From the NCBI GenBank assembly GCA_030386875.1, contig CM059562.1:77372095-77436094 (forward strand): 64,000 bases of DNA. Direction: 5' to 3'. Under the pieces are notes generated by a model, which was given only the letters and a program-made list of their open reading frames with translations, was not told where the DNA came from and did not search any database. This DNA is from Morinoia aosen (taxonomy: Eukaryota; Arthropoda; Malacostraca; Amphipoda; Talitridae). Shown one piece after another: positions 46,871-60,075 of this stretch. The first letter of the stretch is position 1; each line of letters starts with the position of its first letter. The position numbers and the translations under genes are program-made.

Positions 46871-49803
46871 AAAACAAATTTCTTAACGTCTGGACCCTTG
46901 CAGGCTTGTCACTGAGCTGAGGTCCTGATTTCCGCCGAGTTTTGGTGTCCGGTGGTGGTCACCGTTTGTGGCAGGGTGTCATGGTGCAATGTGCTGCGGT
47001 GCCTGACAAACCAAAATGAAACTTTCTTGTGAGCTCGTCCTCCAGGCGATGTCCATTTCTACCTGATGTCATTAAGCTTTCGTACATTTAAGGTCAAAAT
47101 TATCTTCTATTTTGTTGAGTATAGTATCAATTGAGCATCCCGCCTAGAAGTATTGAAAAGGTTTAATATATCTATGAAAATAGTAATTAAAAATTCAAGT
47201 GTGACGAGTGTTACTAGCGTGATATTATCTGAACAAGAAATGATGAGTTTTCTCATAATTATCGTGAAATTACAATAGTAAAATAGCTTAGTACAATTTG
47301 CGCGAGCATTAACTGTAAGTTTCAAGCGTACAAAACTAAATTTTACTCCGTTGTATATTTAGATTTGTGAACTTACAAAAATATGTCAGAGAGAACCATA
47401 ATGATCAAATGATTACGCTATCGTTCCGTAATTTCGAAGCAATTGGCTAGTTCGACAGCCTCGGGCATCGGTTTCGTAGATTATTATATGCCTTGAATTT
47501 TTTTTAAATATCGTAATTTGTAGTAAAAAAAAAATTTCATAACCCGTAAACAAGGAATGAATTGAGGCTTCTCAACTCGATACAGAATAGGAAGAAATTA
47601 CTCAGAGCGGTGCACAGGTGGCACAGTCTGGTCAGAGCGGCACAATTGAAACACTCATGGTATAATTTAAATTTCTGGCTTTATTGGCAAGCTTAGCTCA
47701 ATATGAATATTTTCGGAGCATAAAATCTCGAGTCAGACTCAGAATCATATTTGTTGCATGTAATTGATTCTTATAGAAAGGAGCGTTAGTTAAGTCGCTT
47801 GTTTCAAGCCTCCCGCGCAACGGTTGCGATCGTACAGACGTAAAAGTTTTCTGATTGTATGAAATATGAAGTTTTTTCAATCAGTTTTTATTGTGTCTAA
47901 AAATGTTTGTCATTGTTGAAAACATGATAAAATACCACTCAATAGCGATGTTAAACACTAATTTTGAGTTTCAGATCATTGTCATTCCTAACTCCTGTTC
48001 AGAGCGGTCAAAGACGCTAGCTATAGCTATGTTTGAGTGCCGTGCGCGACTCAAAATTGAAGTTTTGTCAGCTTAGTGACGAGTCACGATACGACACGTG
48101 TCATCAACGGTCGTTTTCTTATTGCAGCCAACGCACTAGTGCGTGACGGTCAAAACTGGCTACCCTGATTGAGACTTTTTTCTTTCTCCTTTTACTTCCA
48201 TTCACGAGTTTGTGCGTGACTTGTGTCTGACGGCGCGGAACTTGAGAAAGCAACCCAAAAATGTCCACTCGAATCGTCATTGTGTGCCTTATTTTACTCC
48301 ATATCTTTTATTCACTGTATATCCTATTCTTGTTATTTCATTTTTTCTGTATTCTTTCCAGCATTATTGGAATGAATCACGACATTTGTTACACACCGAA
48401 GTACTCGTAATGTCGAAGGTGTTTCTCCAGAGAGGTACGTCATCAAACAAAGCCCAGAAACGTTGAATGGATTTTGCAACAATGAAAAGGAATTGATCGC
48501 ATAACTTGACCCAAACTCCTAACTTTATTTCTATGTTTGCCTGAATAGTTGTCTCTTATGTTTCTATAGAGAAACTCTAAACTTTTAAAAAATATTCACC
48601 TACCATACATTGAGGCACTAGTGCAATACCCTAAGCATGAAAAATGAAAATGTTCTTCCTAAAGTGTTGACAGTCCTGGCAGGTATTCTTAAATGCAACT
48701 TATCTCGGCAACCGAACTTAAGTTTTAAAAGTTATACCTCAAGTACGAGCAATTTCAACTCATTTTAAAAGCCCTTTAATTTCGACAGGAAACTTTTAAA
48801 GCGCAATTTTTAATAAATGCTTCAAAATTAGCAAGGAGTCAGAGCAGGTGGGAACAATGGGTCAGTTTTAATTTTGCACCAACACACGAGTTGCTCTCAC
48901 GACCAGAGCGTGCTGTACACTGAAGAGAAAAAAATGCTTGAGAAATATGAGATTCTTTCAGAGCATGCGCTCATTTTCAATCTTGTTAATGGGAGATAGA
49001 AGACAGGGAAATAAAGACTCATCCTTTACAGCGTATATTTATGTGCTCAATTCCGTAGCAGACACCTTCAACGAAGACATCCTTCTTTGGGCCGCCGCCT
49101 CTACGCAACGCGCTCTAAATTTTAGCTCTACCTCGGAATTTTAATTAATTTGTCAGCGCCAAAACTGGACGTTAAACTCGAGTATATTTCCCGTAACGAC
49201 GAGTTAAACTTTGTTCGAGGCAGAAAATGGCTTGCTGCTGGAAATATGAAACGCTTTTCCGCGTTATTTTAGTTCGAAGGAACGTGAATTATACAAAGAC
49301 TCTCTAGCGTTGATGAAATAACGGGGCGATATCGTCGGTATTTTGTAAATGAGGGCTTTGAAAGCCTTTGTGTTAAGAAATGAAGCTTCCAACTTATGAG
49401 ACCGGGCGTCATTAAAAGGAAAAGTCGCCACTTTCGCCTTGCCATGAAATGAAACAACTTTCTAATTATTTCACTGCCTAAGTGAACCGCTTGATTTATC
49501 TTTGATCTGAAAGTGCATTGGCGGTTTTCGGACAGTCGACCCAACTTTGGGAGGTCGAGTTGTCCGCTGTTTTAAAAACAAATCTTACTTTTCAAAAATC
49601 GTCAATCAATCGTTCCACAAAATTTGTATACAAATCATGACTCTACAGACAATATTATTTCGATATGAAATTAGTGCTCAGGCCGAAGTTCATGAGCAGT
49701 TATTTTGTAAAGCATTTATCTAACCGGCGACAACATAGAAAGTAAGTTACTTAGCAAAATTTTTCACTGATTATAAAGAAAATTGCATTACGTGGAACCA
49801 CGG
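46871..49803. other. No gene recognised apart from a partial tRNA-like head
   Basis: A+T-rich with short frames. An A-box-like sequence lies at 47619-47631 (separate entry). About 46910-47010 is G+C-richer. Confidence 0.45.
47619..47642 (+). other. A-box-like tRNA 5' half, possible truncated SINE
   Basis: GTGGCACAGTCTGGTCAGAGCGG resembles the D-arm region of tRNA-derived SINEs and shares GGTGGCACAG with the SINE head at 13491-13503. No B box follows at the expected distance, so at most a 3'-truncated copy. CAGAGCGG-GCACA is also duplicated just upstream (47603). Confidence 0.25.
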
Positions 49804-50095
49804 CAGCATGTACAAAATATATCGACATGATATCCGCATAATACGGACAGCACGTGTACATAATACTAACAGCACATGTACATAATGCTGGCAGGACTTG
49901 AACATAATACTAACAGCACACGTACATAATGCTGACGGCATGTGTACAAAATACTGACAGCATGTGTACATAATACTGACAGCACATGTTCATAATACTG
50001 ACAGTATGTGTACATAATACCAGCAAAACGTCCACATAATACTGATAGCACATCCTTATAACAATCTCAGCACATCCACATAATTCTCGCAGCAA
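49804..50095. repeat. 22-bp tandem array, about thirteen units
   Basis: CAGCATGTGTACATAATACTGA and variants recur at 22-base spacing (for example 49936, 49958, 49980 and 50002), with some shortened units near 50021. The minus strand is stop-free in all three frames because 22 is not a multiple of three, giving three overlapping Cys/Tyr/Val-rich open frames that are artefacts of the repeat. Confidence 0.93.
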
Positions 50096-52989
50096 TTTCT
50101 TGTACGAAATTAGGATAATGTTTCATGAGACACGTTGAGATCATCTTAAACGAGGATTCCATGAGTGATAAATATACCTATAAAAATGAAAAAAATGTGG
50201 GGAGTTCACGTTACACCTGTAAGGTACTGATGAATTTTATGCTTAACTGGGGAGTAAAAATCAATAATAATGCTTGGTGCACTCAGTCCTGTCTTGAAAT
50301 GATGAACAGAAATATACATATTCCTGAGATGAAGTTGGGGCCCCGTAACATACCGGTTTTTTGATGCGAGTATATAATGTAGAAATGATCTCTCCAGCAG
50401 AAGTATGAAGTTTTACACAGAAGAAACTTTGATGCTGAGCCTTGCTTCGTCTTTGGTTCGCTGGGAGGATTCTCACCTCAGTAAGGATAATGAAAAACGA
50501 AAGAATAAGTCAAATAGCGATACTTACTCAGATTGGGGGACACTGTTATTAAATTACAAGTACTTGCAAGTAAACCAGAGTCAATAAGACTTACTTCCGT
50601 TACAAGAGGAAGTGTCCCACAGTTCGTATTTAATAGTTTACGGATAGCATTGAACAGGATTAACGGAGTGAGTGGGAGTAGCGGAAGAGCAAAGGACGCC
50701 TAGAACAAGATGGGAATAATAAACGAATGAACTCTTGGTTTAGGCTTACAGTACTAACTGAACGCATCACCAAATAACCATCTAGTTATAACAAGAAAAA
50801 ATATGAAATGACAGTCTACAACAACGCTTTCCAGGAGCATGAACACCACAGGCACAGAGGAACAAGTAGAGTGAATGTCGTACGTCACTCGGCCATAAAG
50901 AAAATACGAACTCAGAAAGGTATTTACCTTCAGATTCTAAAGTTATATGAAAACCATTCTATCCTTTCGGATAAATCCATACAAGAATACTCAATAGAAA
51001 ATCTTTGTGCAATCAGTTCTACGCAAATTGAAAATTGAGACCTTGAACGTTATTTCATCTTCTATGGCAAGATGGTTTTATTGCTAGTACACATATATTT
51101 TCAGCGCCTGCGCAACCTAAGAAACAGAAAAGACGAGACGAACGTACAGCTGCGATGATGTAGGGGCAAGAGAAGCTCTCCCTAACACCCTTCTATATAA
51201 AGATGACTCCCAAGAGCGTGGGAACATTTATAGCTTTTCCCGGAGTGAGCTCGTCATGCAGAGAGAGAAATGTTGCTGTATACTAAAAGAAGAAATGCTC
51301 TCAGAGTGAGATCGACAAAGACTAAAGGAAAAAATGTTTTTATGATAAACTGAAGAACTAAACTGAACTTTTCATAATCAACTAAGAAATGCTGCTGTGC
51401 TGCTAAATGCTAAACGAATAAAAGCTCCCATAGTGAGAGAGTCAGAAACTAAACGAAGAAACGCAGCCACAAATTTTCTTCCCATTAATTTTTGTGACTC
51501 CTAAAATCTAATGAATTTTTACGTTCACTTCATTTCACATTGAATCGATGTGAATGCTTTGGTGGCTTGGAGTTCAGTCCCAAGATTTTCATTTTTTATC
51601 ATAGGAAGTCGGTAGCGGCGACGGCGCGTCAATGGCGCAAATTGGCACAACTAAATTAAGGACTGAGGTTTTCTTAATTTCATACCTAGAATATTTCTCG
51701 CTCGTAAATGAAGAGTTTACTTTATTATTTTAGCCCACAAAAGCATGCACATTCAGTCCGTTCTCACTCTTTTAGTATTTCGCCTATTAAATTATTGAAG
51801 CCACTGCGTAATCCTCTTTATGTTTTCCTCTGCAGTTCGCTTTTTCCGGTCGAATTATCCGAAAATGGCTTCTTTAACGTCTTAAAACATTATCCTCTAT
51901 TCTTTTTGATTCCTAACGCGAGTTTCAATGCGGTGGAAATAAGACCAAAATCTTAGCAATGGGATCAAATAGTATCGAAATTATTGCAGATGTTCCCGCT
52001 TTAGTATTGTGGGAAAATAATTTTTGACGAATGCCAATGAAAGTGAATGGATTTATGGTACCTCTACCAAGTCCTCACTTACAAACACAGAGGGAAAATC
52101 CCCCATTAATAAATCGCATTTGGTCAAATCTTTTAACTTAATTATAGGGCTTTTCTATATTATCTAAATCAGCTGAAATAACTTGTGAATTACAACTTAA
52201 TTTAAAAACTGTTTTGTTGAAGACAACGCTAACAGCATTTCTCATCGTTGGATTATAGCCAAAACTAAATGTATCATTTTGAAAACTGCCTCGAAAAATA
52301 AGTACTGCCGAATTCTGACTGCACCTAGCTGGTGACCTCTCATGCACAGATGACTGCTTTTTTATGCATAATTCACTGAGTTAATAACAAAGATTGCATC
52401 TTTCTGCCCAAACCACTTCATTTCTAGTGAACCAATCAGCGAAATTTTACTTGGCCACAAGTAAGTTTTTTGAGCATGCCGTTTCACTTGCACCTATGTA
52501 TACAACGTTAAACTGGAATGTTTAGCTGAGAATTCATCGCCATCAACACCAGTTTTTGAGAGGCAGATCAAGACGAGTTGGAAGACGTTGCAAGACGAGT
52601 GGTAGGCTGAGGCAGTACCCGAGTGTGCCGACAATGGCGTCTAAATGAGGTCTCCAGCACCTCGATACCTGCTGGGGGTTGCCGACTGATACGCTCGAAG
52701 GGCTCTTAAAGCTCGCGTCCAGCTTATCTCGAGCCTCCATCGTAAATGTTCGAGAGAAATCAGCTGCTCAGCGAGGCTTGCCTGCTTGCTTTCTCACGAG
52801 GCGCAGGACAGAAACGAATTAGTGACCATTCGGTATGTGCCCTGGCGTACTGGACTGAGCGTAGCTGTTCATGTGTTGTGTCCGTTGAAATAGTAAAACA
52901 CCACTTTCTGACATGCTGTGAAAGTTTGGACATTGATCCAGTCATCAAGAGTAGACTAAAATTTGTTTGAACATATAGCTCACACGTCT
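50096..52989. other. No gene recognised
   Basis: A+T-rich. About 51185-51480 repeats words such as GAAATGCT and CTAAACGAA irregularly. About 52540-52740 is more G+C-rich. No array, RNA gene or convincing frame. Confidence 0.45.
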
Positions 52990-53205
52990 TTATTCTTGCT
53001 AACAGTCGCCGACAGCATTCGGATAAAATTTAGAGAGTCCCTATAATTTTTCTGAGCTGTCAAGAAGACGGAACAAGATAAATAGTACAAGTGATCCAGT
53101 CGTGAAACAGCCGAGAACATTCGGATAAAATTTTGCGAGTCCCCATAATTTTTCCGAGCTGTCAAAAAAATGGAAGAAGATCCAGTACAATAGATCCAGC
53201 GATGA
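52990..53205. repeat. 102-bp tandem duplication
   Basis: CATTCGGATAAAATTT occurs at 53016 and 53118. Both are followed by GAGTCCC-ATAATTTTTC-GAGCTGTCAA and a diverged GATCCAG tail. Confidence 0.9.
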
Positions 53206-54470
53206 AAATTTTTTCAGATGTAGCACTAGAAGCATTATAACGTAAATATCTGTTCAAAACAGACGGAGGAACTCAGAAAAGATTCTTTTAACACTTTGGT
53301 ATATTTGCCAGCAATTCAGCTGTACATTCAGAAGCCCACTGCAAATTTTTTTTGAGGTAAAGAAATAAAGTGCCATTTTATATGGAAAATACTTGCTTGT
53401 CTCGATGTTAGACTGGGGAAGCGCAGTCTTTCGTGACACCTGATCGTTACACAGGCAAAAAAATTAGTACCAACAAAAATGTTACGTGTTTTGATTATCT
53501 GACAGCACTAACGTCTTTTTTGAGGTCGGGTTTGTGAGTGAAGTTGAAAAGAAACTCAAAAATTCTAATATCTTGTTCATAATTTGCTTTACAATGGCTT
53601 AAAAAATTATAATTCAATTATTATGATTAAAACTACAAAATTAGTCGGTAATTGTTAACTGGAAGAAAAAACAGAGTTACAACACGGTGAAAATATTTCT
53701 AGAGGAAAAATAATGTCCCCACTTTTGTCACCTCAGCGTAGAAAAGTAAATGTTGTACACTGAAATTCTTTTTATTGGAGATTCTATTGCTCAATTGAAA
53801 AAAGAAGTGCCATCATTTGTGAATAGGATTTATATTTTATTAGACGGAGAATATTTTACGAAATGATTGTAAGATGGCATAAATTTTTTGTTGAAAGGAG
53901 GTAGTGGAGGAATGCCTGTGACTCCAATAGCAATCCTGTGTCTATTTTAAAAAGTGTGATTGCTGCTCGCAGTGTTCCGTTGGTCGGGCTAAACTCCAGC
54001 AGTTCAACCCCGGTACTGCATTCGCTGCTCCACTCGTATCTGCAATGAGAGATCACGGTGAGAATTTTACTCATGCATTCAAAATTATTGATTTTCAAAT
54101 CGATTTTAAAGCTAGAAGTGGACAGAACATTTGAATTTTAGAGTCATTTTCCCCCTTCACAGACAAATCTAATGCTAATGAAGACGCTGTCAAATTTGCT
54201 ATCGCCTCTACCTGCTGCCGTAATTCTGTGCGTGTCTATCTGAATGAGTGTGTGTGTACGTGCGTGAGAAAGTCCATGCTTCTAATTTGTCCATATAAGT
54301 AAAAAATTAGATTAGGCTTTTAAAGACACGTATATTTTAACAGCTTCATCTTTTCATAGCTTTAACTTGATTGTTTTCTATTTCAGCGCCGATGATGGAA
54401 TTTTGAAATTCACGAACCTTTGCCAGAAAATTGTTCACATACCTTGGTTCTTTTTTTTTATCATGAGAAG
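53206..54470. other. No gene recognised
   Basis: A+T-rich. A short GT-rich run lies at about 54248-54268. Confidence 0.5.
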
Positions 54471-54745
54471 CATCTTGAAATTCTTGCACATACATATCAT
54501 CGTATGGAGACGAAGAAAAACTAAAAACCACAGGAAGTGTCCCTGATCCTTTTTGAAATTCTTACACACACATCATCATATGGAGACGAAGATAGACTAA
54601 AAATCCTAGGTGTTTGGAAGCGAAGAAAGACCAAAAACCCCAAGAAGTGTCCCTGATCACTTTTGAAATTCTCGTACACACATCACCGCATGGAGACTGA
54701 GAGAGACCGAAAACCACAGGAAGTGTCCCTGATCGCTTTGCAGCC
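54471..54745. repeat. Threefold repeat of a ~78-bp unit, one with a 32-bp internal duplication
   Basis: TTGAAATTCT starts units at 54475, 54553 and 54663 (spacings 78 and 110). Each runs through CACA-ACATC--C--ATGGAGAC and ACC-CA-GAAGTGTCCCTGATC. The middle unit is longer because the GAAGAAAGACCAAAAA part is repeated within it. Confidence 0.9.
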
Positions 54746-55926
54746 CACAGGGGATGTTGAGCGCGCCTTAAACGATTCTTCAAGTCGGGCTCAAGAGGCG
54801 TTGTTATCGAGCGACGAACTGGCCACGTGGACGTCGCGTTGTCCCTCAGGACGACACTTGTGAGAGCCCCATAAATATCAACGGCGTATTTGGTGACGAG
54901 GCTCTTAAGTGACCGGGGCCTCTAGGACCTCGCGAACATTCTTGCACGATCTACTTCCCATCTTAGAGGAGATCATTTTAGGCGATCCTTTAAAAATCAC
55001 GAGCCCTTGTGTTTCACTTCGCACGATAACGCCTGTGGGAGACAAAGCCTGGAGAGCGACCACGTAAAGTGCCCGCGAGGCTCCATGCATATATAGCGAG
55101 TTAAAACAAAGCCGGGTACACGAATGGTAGGGTTCATTATTGAGAAATTTATTACTCGTGAGAAGGGAAATTTGTGCATCGTTTTTAGTGGATTACGATG
55201 AATAAATGGGTTCCAGTTGTGAGAACGTGAATTCTTGAGTTGCGTTCATTGAGTTTTTATCCTTTTTATGAGAGAGTGTGAAGGTGTTAATTATTTTTGC
55301 TTTCTTCCCATGAATGAGTAGCCGGCTCATAATTTATTTTATGCAGTTTTTAATTTACGGCAGTTTCTTGTCATTTGAGCCATTGTGCACTTCTTCTTTG
55401 CTCTCTAAGAACATCATTTGAATGAGCGTTTTGTTTCCAATCCATGTACTTCACTAATGCTCTCCGACTAATACCAACTTAAGCATACAGTTCATTCACT
55501 CAAGAATAGGCGCATAAATTCTCCCAGTTGGTTATAACACGGAGCGCATTTTCTAAATACATGTGCAAATATTGTCTAGTTTGATCTCACCTTGTGAAAC
55601 ATCCACTCGAAACATGAGCAAATATTGTTAAGTTTGATTTCAACCCTTGAATTCACTTGAAACACTTGAAAATAATTGTTGTTTTAATTTTAACACGCTT
55701 TTCTCAACATATTGACTGCGATGGGTTAAGCTGAAGTTGAATACTCGACTCAAATTTAAAATCTATTGTAGTAAGCAGTATTGAAAATCGCAAACTATAA
55801 CTGGATCGCATCTTTTTTCAGCTTTGATGTATTTATGAAAATTGAGTTTGTGACTACTGATCGGTCAGCAGCATTATGAAAATTCCCTCCGTGAACACTG
55901 GCGGCTCACATCACAACCACGTGTTC
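54746..55926. other. No gene recognised
   Basis: About 54770-55090 is G+C-rich and open in several frames, with no motif. The rest is A+T-rich; ATGAGCAAATATTGT-AAGTTTGAT at about 55560-55640 repeats loosely. Confidence 0.4.
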
Positions 55927-56240
55927 AAAATTAAGGAAGAACCACCATTTTCATTAAAAGAGATTATTTTCTTTATTTATTGCTTTATTTTATTTCCAAA
56001 ATTAAGGGAGAACTACCATTACCGTTAAGAGAGATTGTTTTCTTTATTTATTATTTTATTTTATTTCCAAAATTAAGGGAGAACTACCATTACCGTTAAG
56101 AGAGATTGTTTTCTTTATTTATTCTTTTATTTTATTTCCAAAATTAAGGGAGAACTACCATTACCGTTAAGAGAGATTGCTTTCTTTATTTATTGTTTTA
56201 TTTTATTTCCAAAATTAAGGGAGAACTACCATCAACGTTC
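55927..56240. repeat. 71-bp tandem array, five units
   Basis: AAATTAAGG-GAACTACCATTA starts at 55927, 55998, 56069, 56140 and 56211, exactly 71 bases apart. Units 2-4 are nearly identical; the first is more diverged and the fifth stops after CTACCATCA. Each ends TTTCTTTATTTATT-TTTTATTTTATTTCC. Confidence 0.96.
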
Positions 56241-57250
56241 CCAATGCATGATTTCATCATTCGAGACGCTGCAACAATTTCGAAAGATATGAAGACAGTC
56301 TGTGTAGCTGCAACTGTGCTGTCTATAATTAACGGTAGGGTGCCACTGCGCAGAACATTGCTCAAACATCACCAGAAGAACGCAGCAATGTCAACAGTAA
56401 AATGACATGAGGTGAAGTTTTAATCTTAAATAGATGAGCTTTGGTTGGTGTTTCAAAATGACTTAAGAGGCTCAAACTTTTCAGACCGCGACAAAAAAGT
56501 TACTCAACATTTATTGAACAGAAACTATAAAAACACTCAAGGTTGTTCCAAATCTTCGTTCACTGATTAGCCTCTTGCTCAGAAATACATGGAGGAAGTA
56601 TTCACATGTACATCGATGTTTTGCCATATCGATGTTGATGAGGCGAACCAGTTTTCTCAGAAAGATATCAGAGGCTTGGTGCAAATATCCAAAAACACAA
56701 TAAGATAATAATTTTTTGCGTTTATGTGCTTCTACATATGTTAACGTGCTAAAATGAAATAAAATAAACTACAATAGCCTCTCATTGTCGTGCAATTTTC
56801 TATTAAAGTAGTCAGGATTAAATCTTTAGCAGCGTGAATTGTTAAAGGATTTACAGCTAGTATCATAATGTACTATCTACACTATCAGAACACAACACCT
56901 AATTATAATGCTAGCAACAAATATAAGGCTAGGAACCCGATAGGTGAGATATACTGCTAGTAACACAATACCTGAATAAAACGCCAGCAATGTATTGCAC
57001 AAAATGTGGTACTAGGACCGCGATAAATAGAATGTACACTTAATTAATTGTAGTTGAGCCTCAGGCTTGCAGTGTCTGGCACCGGTGGATTAAGTTTACC
57101 GTGTTTGACGAGCATGCTTCTGATGTGGAGACAAACCAAATAAATTTTCTATTTCGCATATAATGAAACGGAGCAGCATCTCATTTTTCACAGCAAAAGA
57201 TAAGAAACCTTTCATGCAAGTGCATTTACACTGAGCTTCTAGCGACACGC
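56241..57250. other. No gene recognised
   Basis: A+T-rich. About 56880-57000 has loosely repeated ATAATGCTAGCAACA/ATACTGCTAGTAACA words. Confidence 0.5.
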
Positions 57251-58060
57251 GTGAACACACATCAATCAGTATCTGCAGAAGGTCCGAGTTGGGTAACGGA
57301 GAGTCGCGCAGGAATGTCTCTCTCTCTTTTCAGCTGTCGCTCAGATGGTGTTCCCATCCTCAGCGATGATTATTTCTCTTGGCACCACATGCATATCCGT
57401 CAGAGAGTAACGAGGCGCGCCGGCATCCCATATGCAATTCGTACGCGAGTTGTGCTCATTACAGGAGACATGCGCGGTCTTCCTCTCACGCAATCACACG
57501 CTATTGTCGTCGCATGGCCGTCAGGGGGAGCTTCAGCACGCATCCCTGTCATTCGCTACTGAAGTGTCTTTCTCCGACCACTGAAAGGGGAAGAACTAGA
57601 GTACTTTGTTATAATTCTAGCGAGTATCTCAGAATTATTATTCCAAGTGTGTGTCATTAGAAGGTTTAAAAACGGCTTTAGGCCGCCGCCGGCGGGCTTA
57701 GACAGCAAGCCAAATGAGATGAGGGACATAGTCTCCGAGACAAATAGCGCCGTCTCGTACAGGAAGAGAAGACTGGATGCCTCTACAGAAACTTTCCCAG
57801 AGTCCGATAAACAAAGAATGATCCCGCCCTGTATATTGTTTGGAGGGCCTGCTCAGGAGAATGCGATTACGATTAGACGGCATTGTACAGGTGAGTGGCC
57901 CGGGCTGCGGTCTCTCTTTTGTAGCGTCCGATATTTGGAAGAGTGGCTCCGGAGATTAGGTTCCCGATATAATGGCTTCATTCAGACGTGCGAGTCAAAA
58001 GGCGCGCCTTACGGGTTCCATAAGCTGGTCCCTGCCGCGGCCTCTGCAAAACGAAATTAA
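57251..58060 (+). other. G+C-rich block with long overlapping frames; one candidate exon
   Basis: Three overlapping plus-strand frames (103, 93 and 137 codons) lie here. Within 57647-58060 a segment from an acceptor-like TTCCAAGTGTGTGTCATTAG (ending 57660) to CAG followed by GTGAGT (about 57888) could be an internal exon of about 229 bases, open in the 137-codon frame. I recognise no domain in its product. G+C-rich DNA has fewer stops, so the open frames alone prove little. A conserved regulatory element is an equal alternative. Confidence 0.2.
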
Positions 58061-58549
58061 TGTCTACTTTTGTTAAACATAGCGTCTCTTTCACTCAAAC
58101 AAAAGCTTGCGGGTCTGTCCTTGTTGGAGCATAGGACGGTTCCTTGGCATATATGATCAGTAAGTTGAAATTTTGTGATTCCGTCCAATGCTTTCGTATT
58201 TTAAGCAATGATTTAATTCGTTTTAGTTTTTTTAAATTTGCGGGCAGATTTGAAGGCGTGTGCTATGAATATAGGGAAGAAAAACTGATGCTACTCTATA
58301 AATTTTGTTGGAATGGTAAATGCTGGTATTCGTAGGGATACGAATTATATTTTTGTGTCCTATTGAATCATGATCAAATATGTTAACAGCCTGTGATGTT
58401 GAAGAGTACAGTTTCATAATTTCAATACCATAAAATAAAATTTAATGATCAGAACTTGCAAGTGTTGATATCCTTTTCCGTGGATGTGTGCACGTTTTTA
58501 TGAAAGTTGCTACAAGAATTAACAATCTGTTATGCGAGCTTCTCAAATG
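58061..58549. other. No gene recognised
   Basis: A+T-rich sequence with no repeats or motifs. Confidence 0.5.
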
Positions 58550-58738
58550 AGAAATGTACGCAACTTCCTATGTTTGGTATCCTCTAACACAAAATGTATG
58601 CTACATTCTATGTTCGGTTTCCCTTGACACAAAATGTATGCCACTCTCTATGTTCGGTTTCCCCCTAACACAAAATGTATGCTACATTCTGTGCTTGGCT
58701 TCCCCTATCACTAAATGTTCTATGCTCTGTAGCATCTT
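58550..58738. repeat. 40-bp tandem array, four to five units
   Basis: ACAAAATGTATGC-AC at 58589, 58629 and 58670, then ACTAAATGTTC at 58710, are spaced 40, 41 and 40. Each is followed by TTCTATGTTCGGTTTCCC or a variant. A partial unit leads the array. Confidence 0.93.
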
Positions 58739-59854
58739 TTCTGTAGGAGGTAATGCCTAATGACCGATCGAGAATAGACTTGCAGCCGATGAACTTGATT
58801 CTGCGCAGTAACTCATGCTTATTCCATTTACAGCAACTTAAAAACAAGTTCTTGTGATACGCAAGACAAAGCTCCGAATGTGATCGCCATGCATTGCGAG
58901 CGACTTTTGTTTGTTTCCTTTTTTTACCTTCAGCAAAGAAATTCTTCTCATTCGTATTCAGTTCATGCGTTGTTTTGATTGTTCTATTTAGGGTGGCGAG
59001 TATTTGCTGCCGTCCGAAGACTCCCTGCAGATCGAGCCAACCCTCAGCTAGTCCTTGCTGTGTCGCCCACTGAGGCGGCAATAAGATCTTCTAGGAATGC
59101 AATAAAATTAAGGGCACGGGATTAACTTTGATGGCGAGCTACAGCGCCCCGAGCCCTGCATCCCTCAATAAATCGCCCTTAGTGCTCTATTCAGCCGCCG
59201 ATGAATGGCGTTCACCGAAGATTGCAGCAACAGATAAAGACACTTTTACATGGTGTGAAGAAACGCAAATTAGTGAACCGTAGCTGCTTTATGGCTTGTA
59301 AAAAGCAGCATTGACAACACATGAATTGAACTGAAGTTGCGTTTTATGAGATTAAGGTTTTTACTGGGTTCTCAAATCGCTCTCTGTCAATAGCAGTGTT
59401 GATGATGGGTGTGGGTGTGAGCTCACGTCAGATTTCTATCATCCACATGCAGTGCGGGGGTCTTATGAGCATATTAGTGGTCAAGGAGCGAAAAACGGGC
59501 AGGGATTAAGGGGCAAAGTGGGATACAAGGTTGAATCAGATGGTGGGTGGATCCACCTACTAGAGACTTCATTTTGGTTCAAAAGCAATGTTATTTTTCT
59601 GATTATTTTATTTAATTTTCTTAGCACTACGATTCGATTATTTCAACCGGAGGCTTATAATTTTTTTTTAAACATTTTAATGTGAGACTATTCTCGATGG
59701 GTATAAAATGAAATATTTGCTTAATTAGATTGATTTCTTGCACGTTAGAGTAGCAACATCGCATGTGAGAGCCGTCATGGCGGTTGGACCTTATGTTCGG
59801 AAATGGGCAAACTTATAGAGCGCCCAATTAATTTATAGATACTTTTATAGAGCG
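58739..59854. other. No gene recognised; possible regulatory patch
   Basis: About 59090-59215 is G+C-richer and contains GGATTA (59119-59124) next to CTTTGAT (59126-59132), matching Otx/Bicoid-class and TCF/LEF sites. No reading frame is convincing. Confidence 0.4.
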
Positions 59855-60075
59855 TACATGCTGCTGACGGATGCAGAGTGAGTTCTTAACGTATGTGACA
59901 TTCGCTTAAATTAAAGCTCTTCCTGATGATATACTTCGCATGCTGCGGATGGGTGTACTGTAGAACGAATTCTGAACATCTGTGGCATTCGCTTAAAATT
60001 AGACATTCCCCCTATTGATTCAATCCACATGCTGCTTATGGATGTGCTGTGGCATTCGTTTAGAATAAGTACGTC
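59855..60075. repeat. Degenerate ~68-91-bp repeat, three units
   Basis: CATGCTGC--A-GGATG at about 59858, 59939 and 60030, each followed by GTG-CATTCG-TTA-A-TA at 59897, 59982 and 60050. Spacing varies. Confidence 0.75.

Noticed and set aside
49771..50095. Overlapping Cys/Tyr-rich minus-strand frames
   Set aside because: By-product of the 22-bp array; all three frames are open and give similar residues.
53980..54040. tRNA gene suggested by GGGGTTGAACTGC on the minus strand
   Set aside because: The B-box match is poor, no A box lies upstream and no cloverleaf forms.
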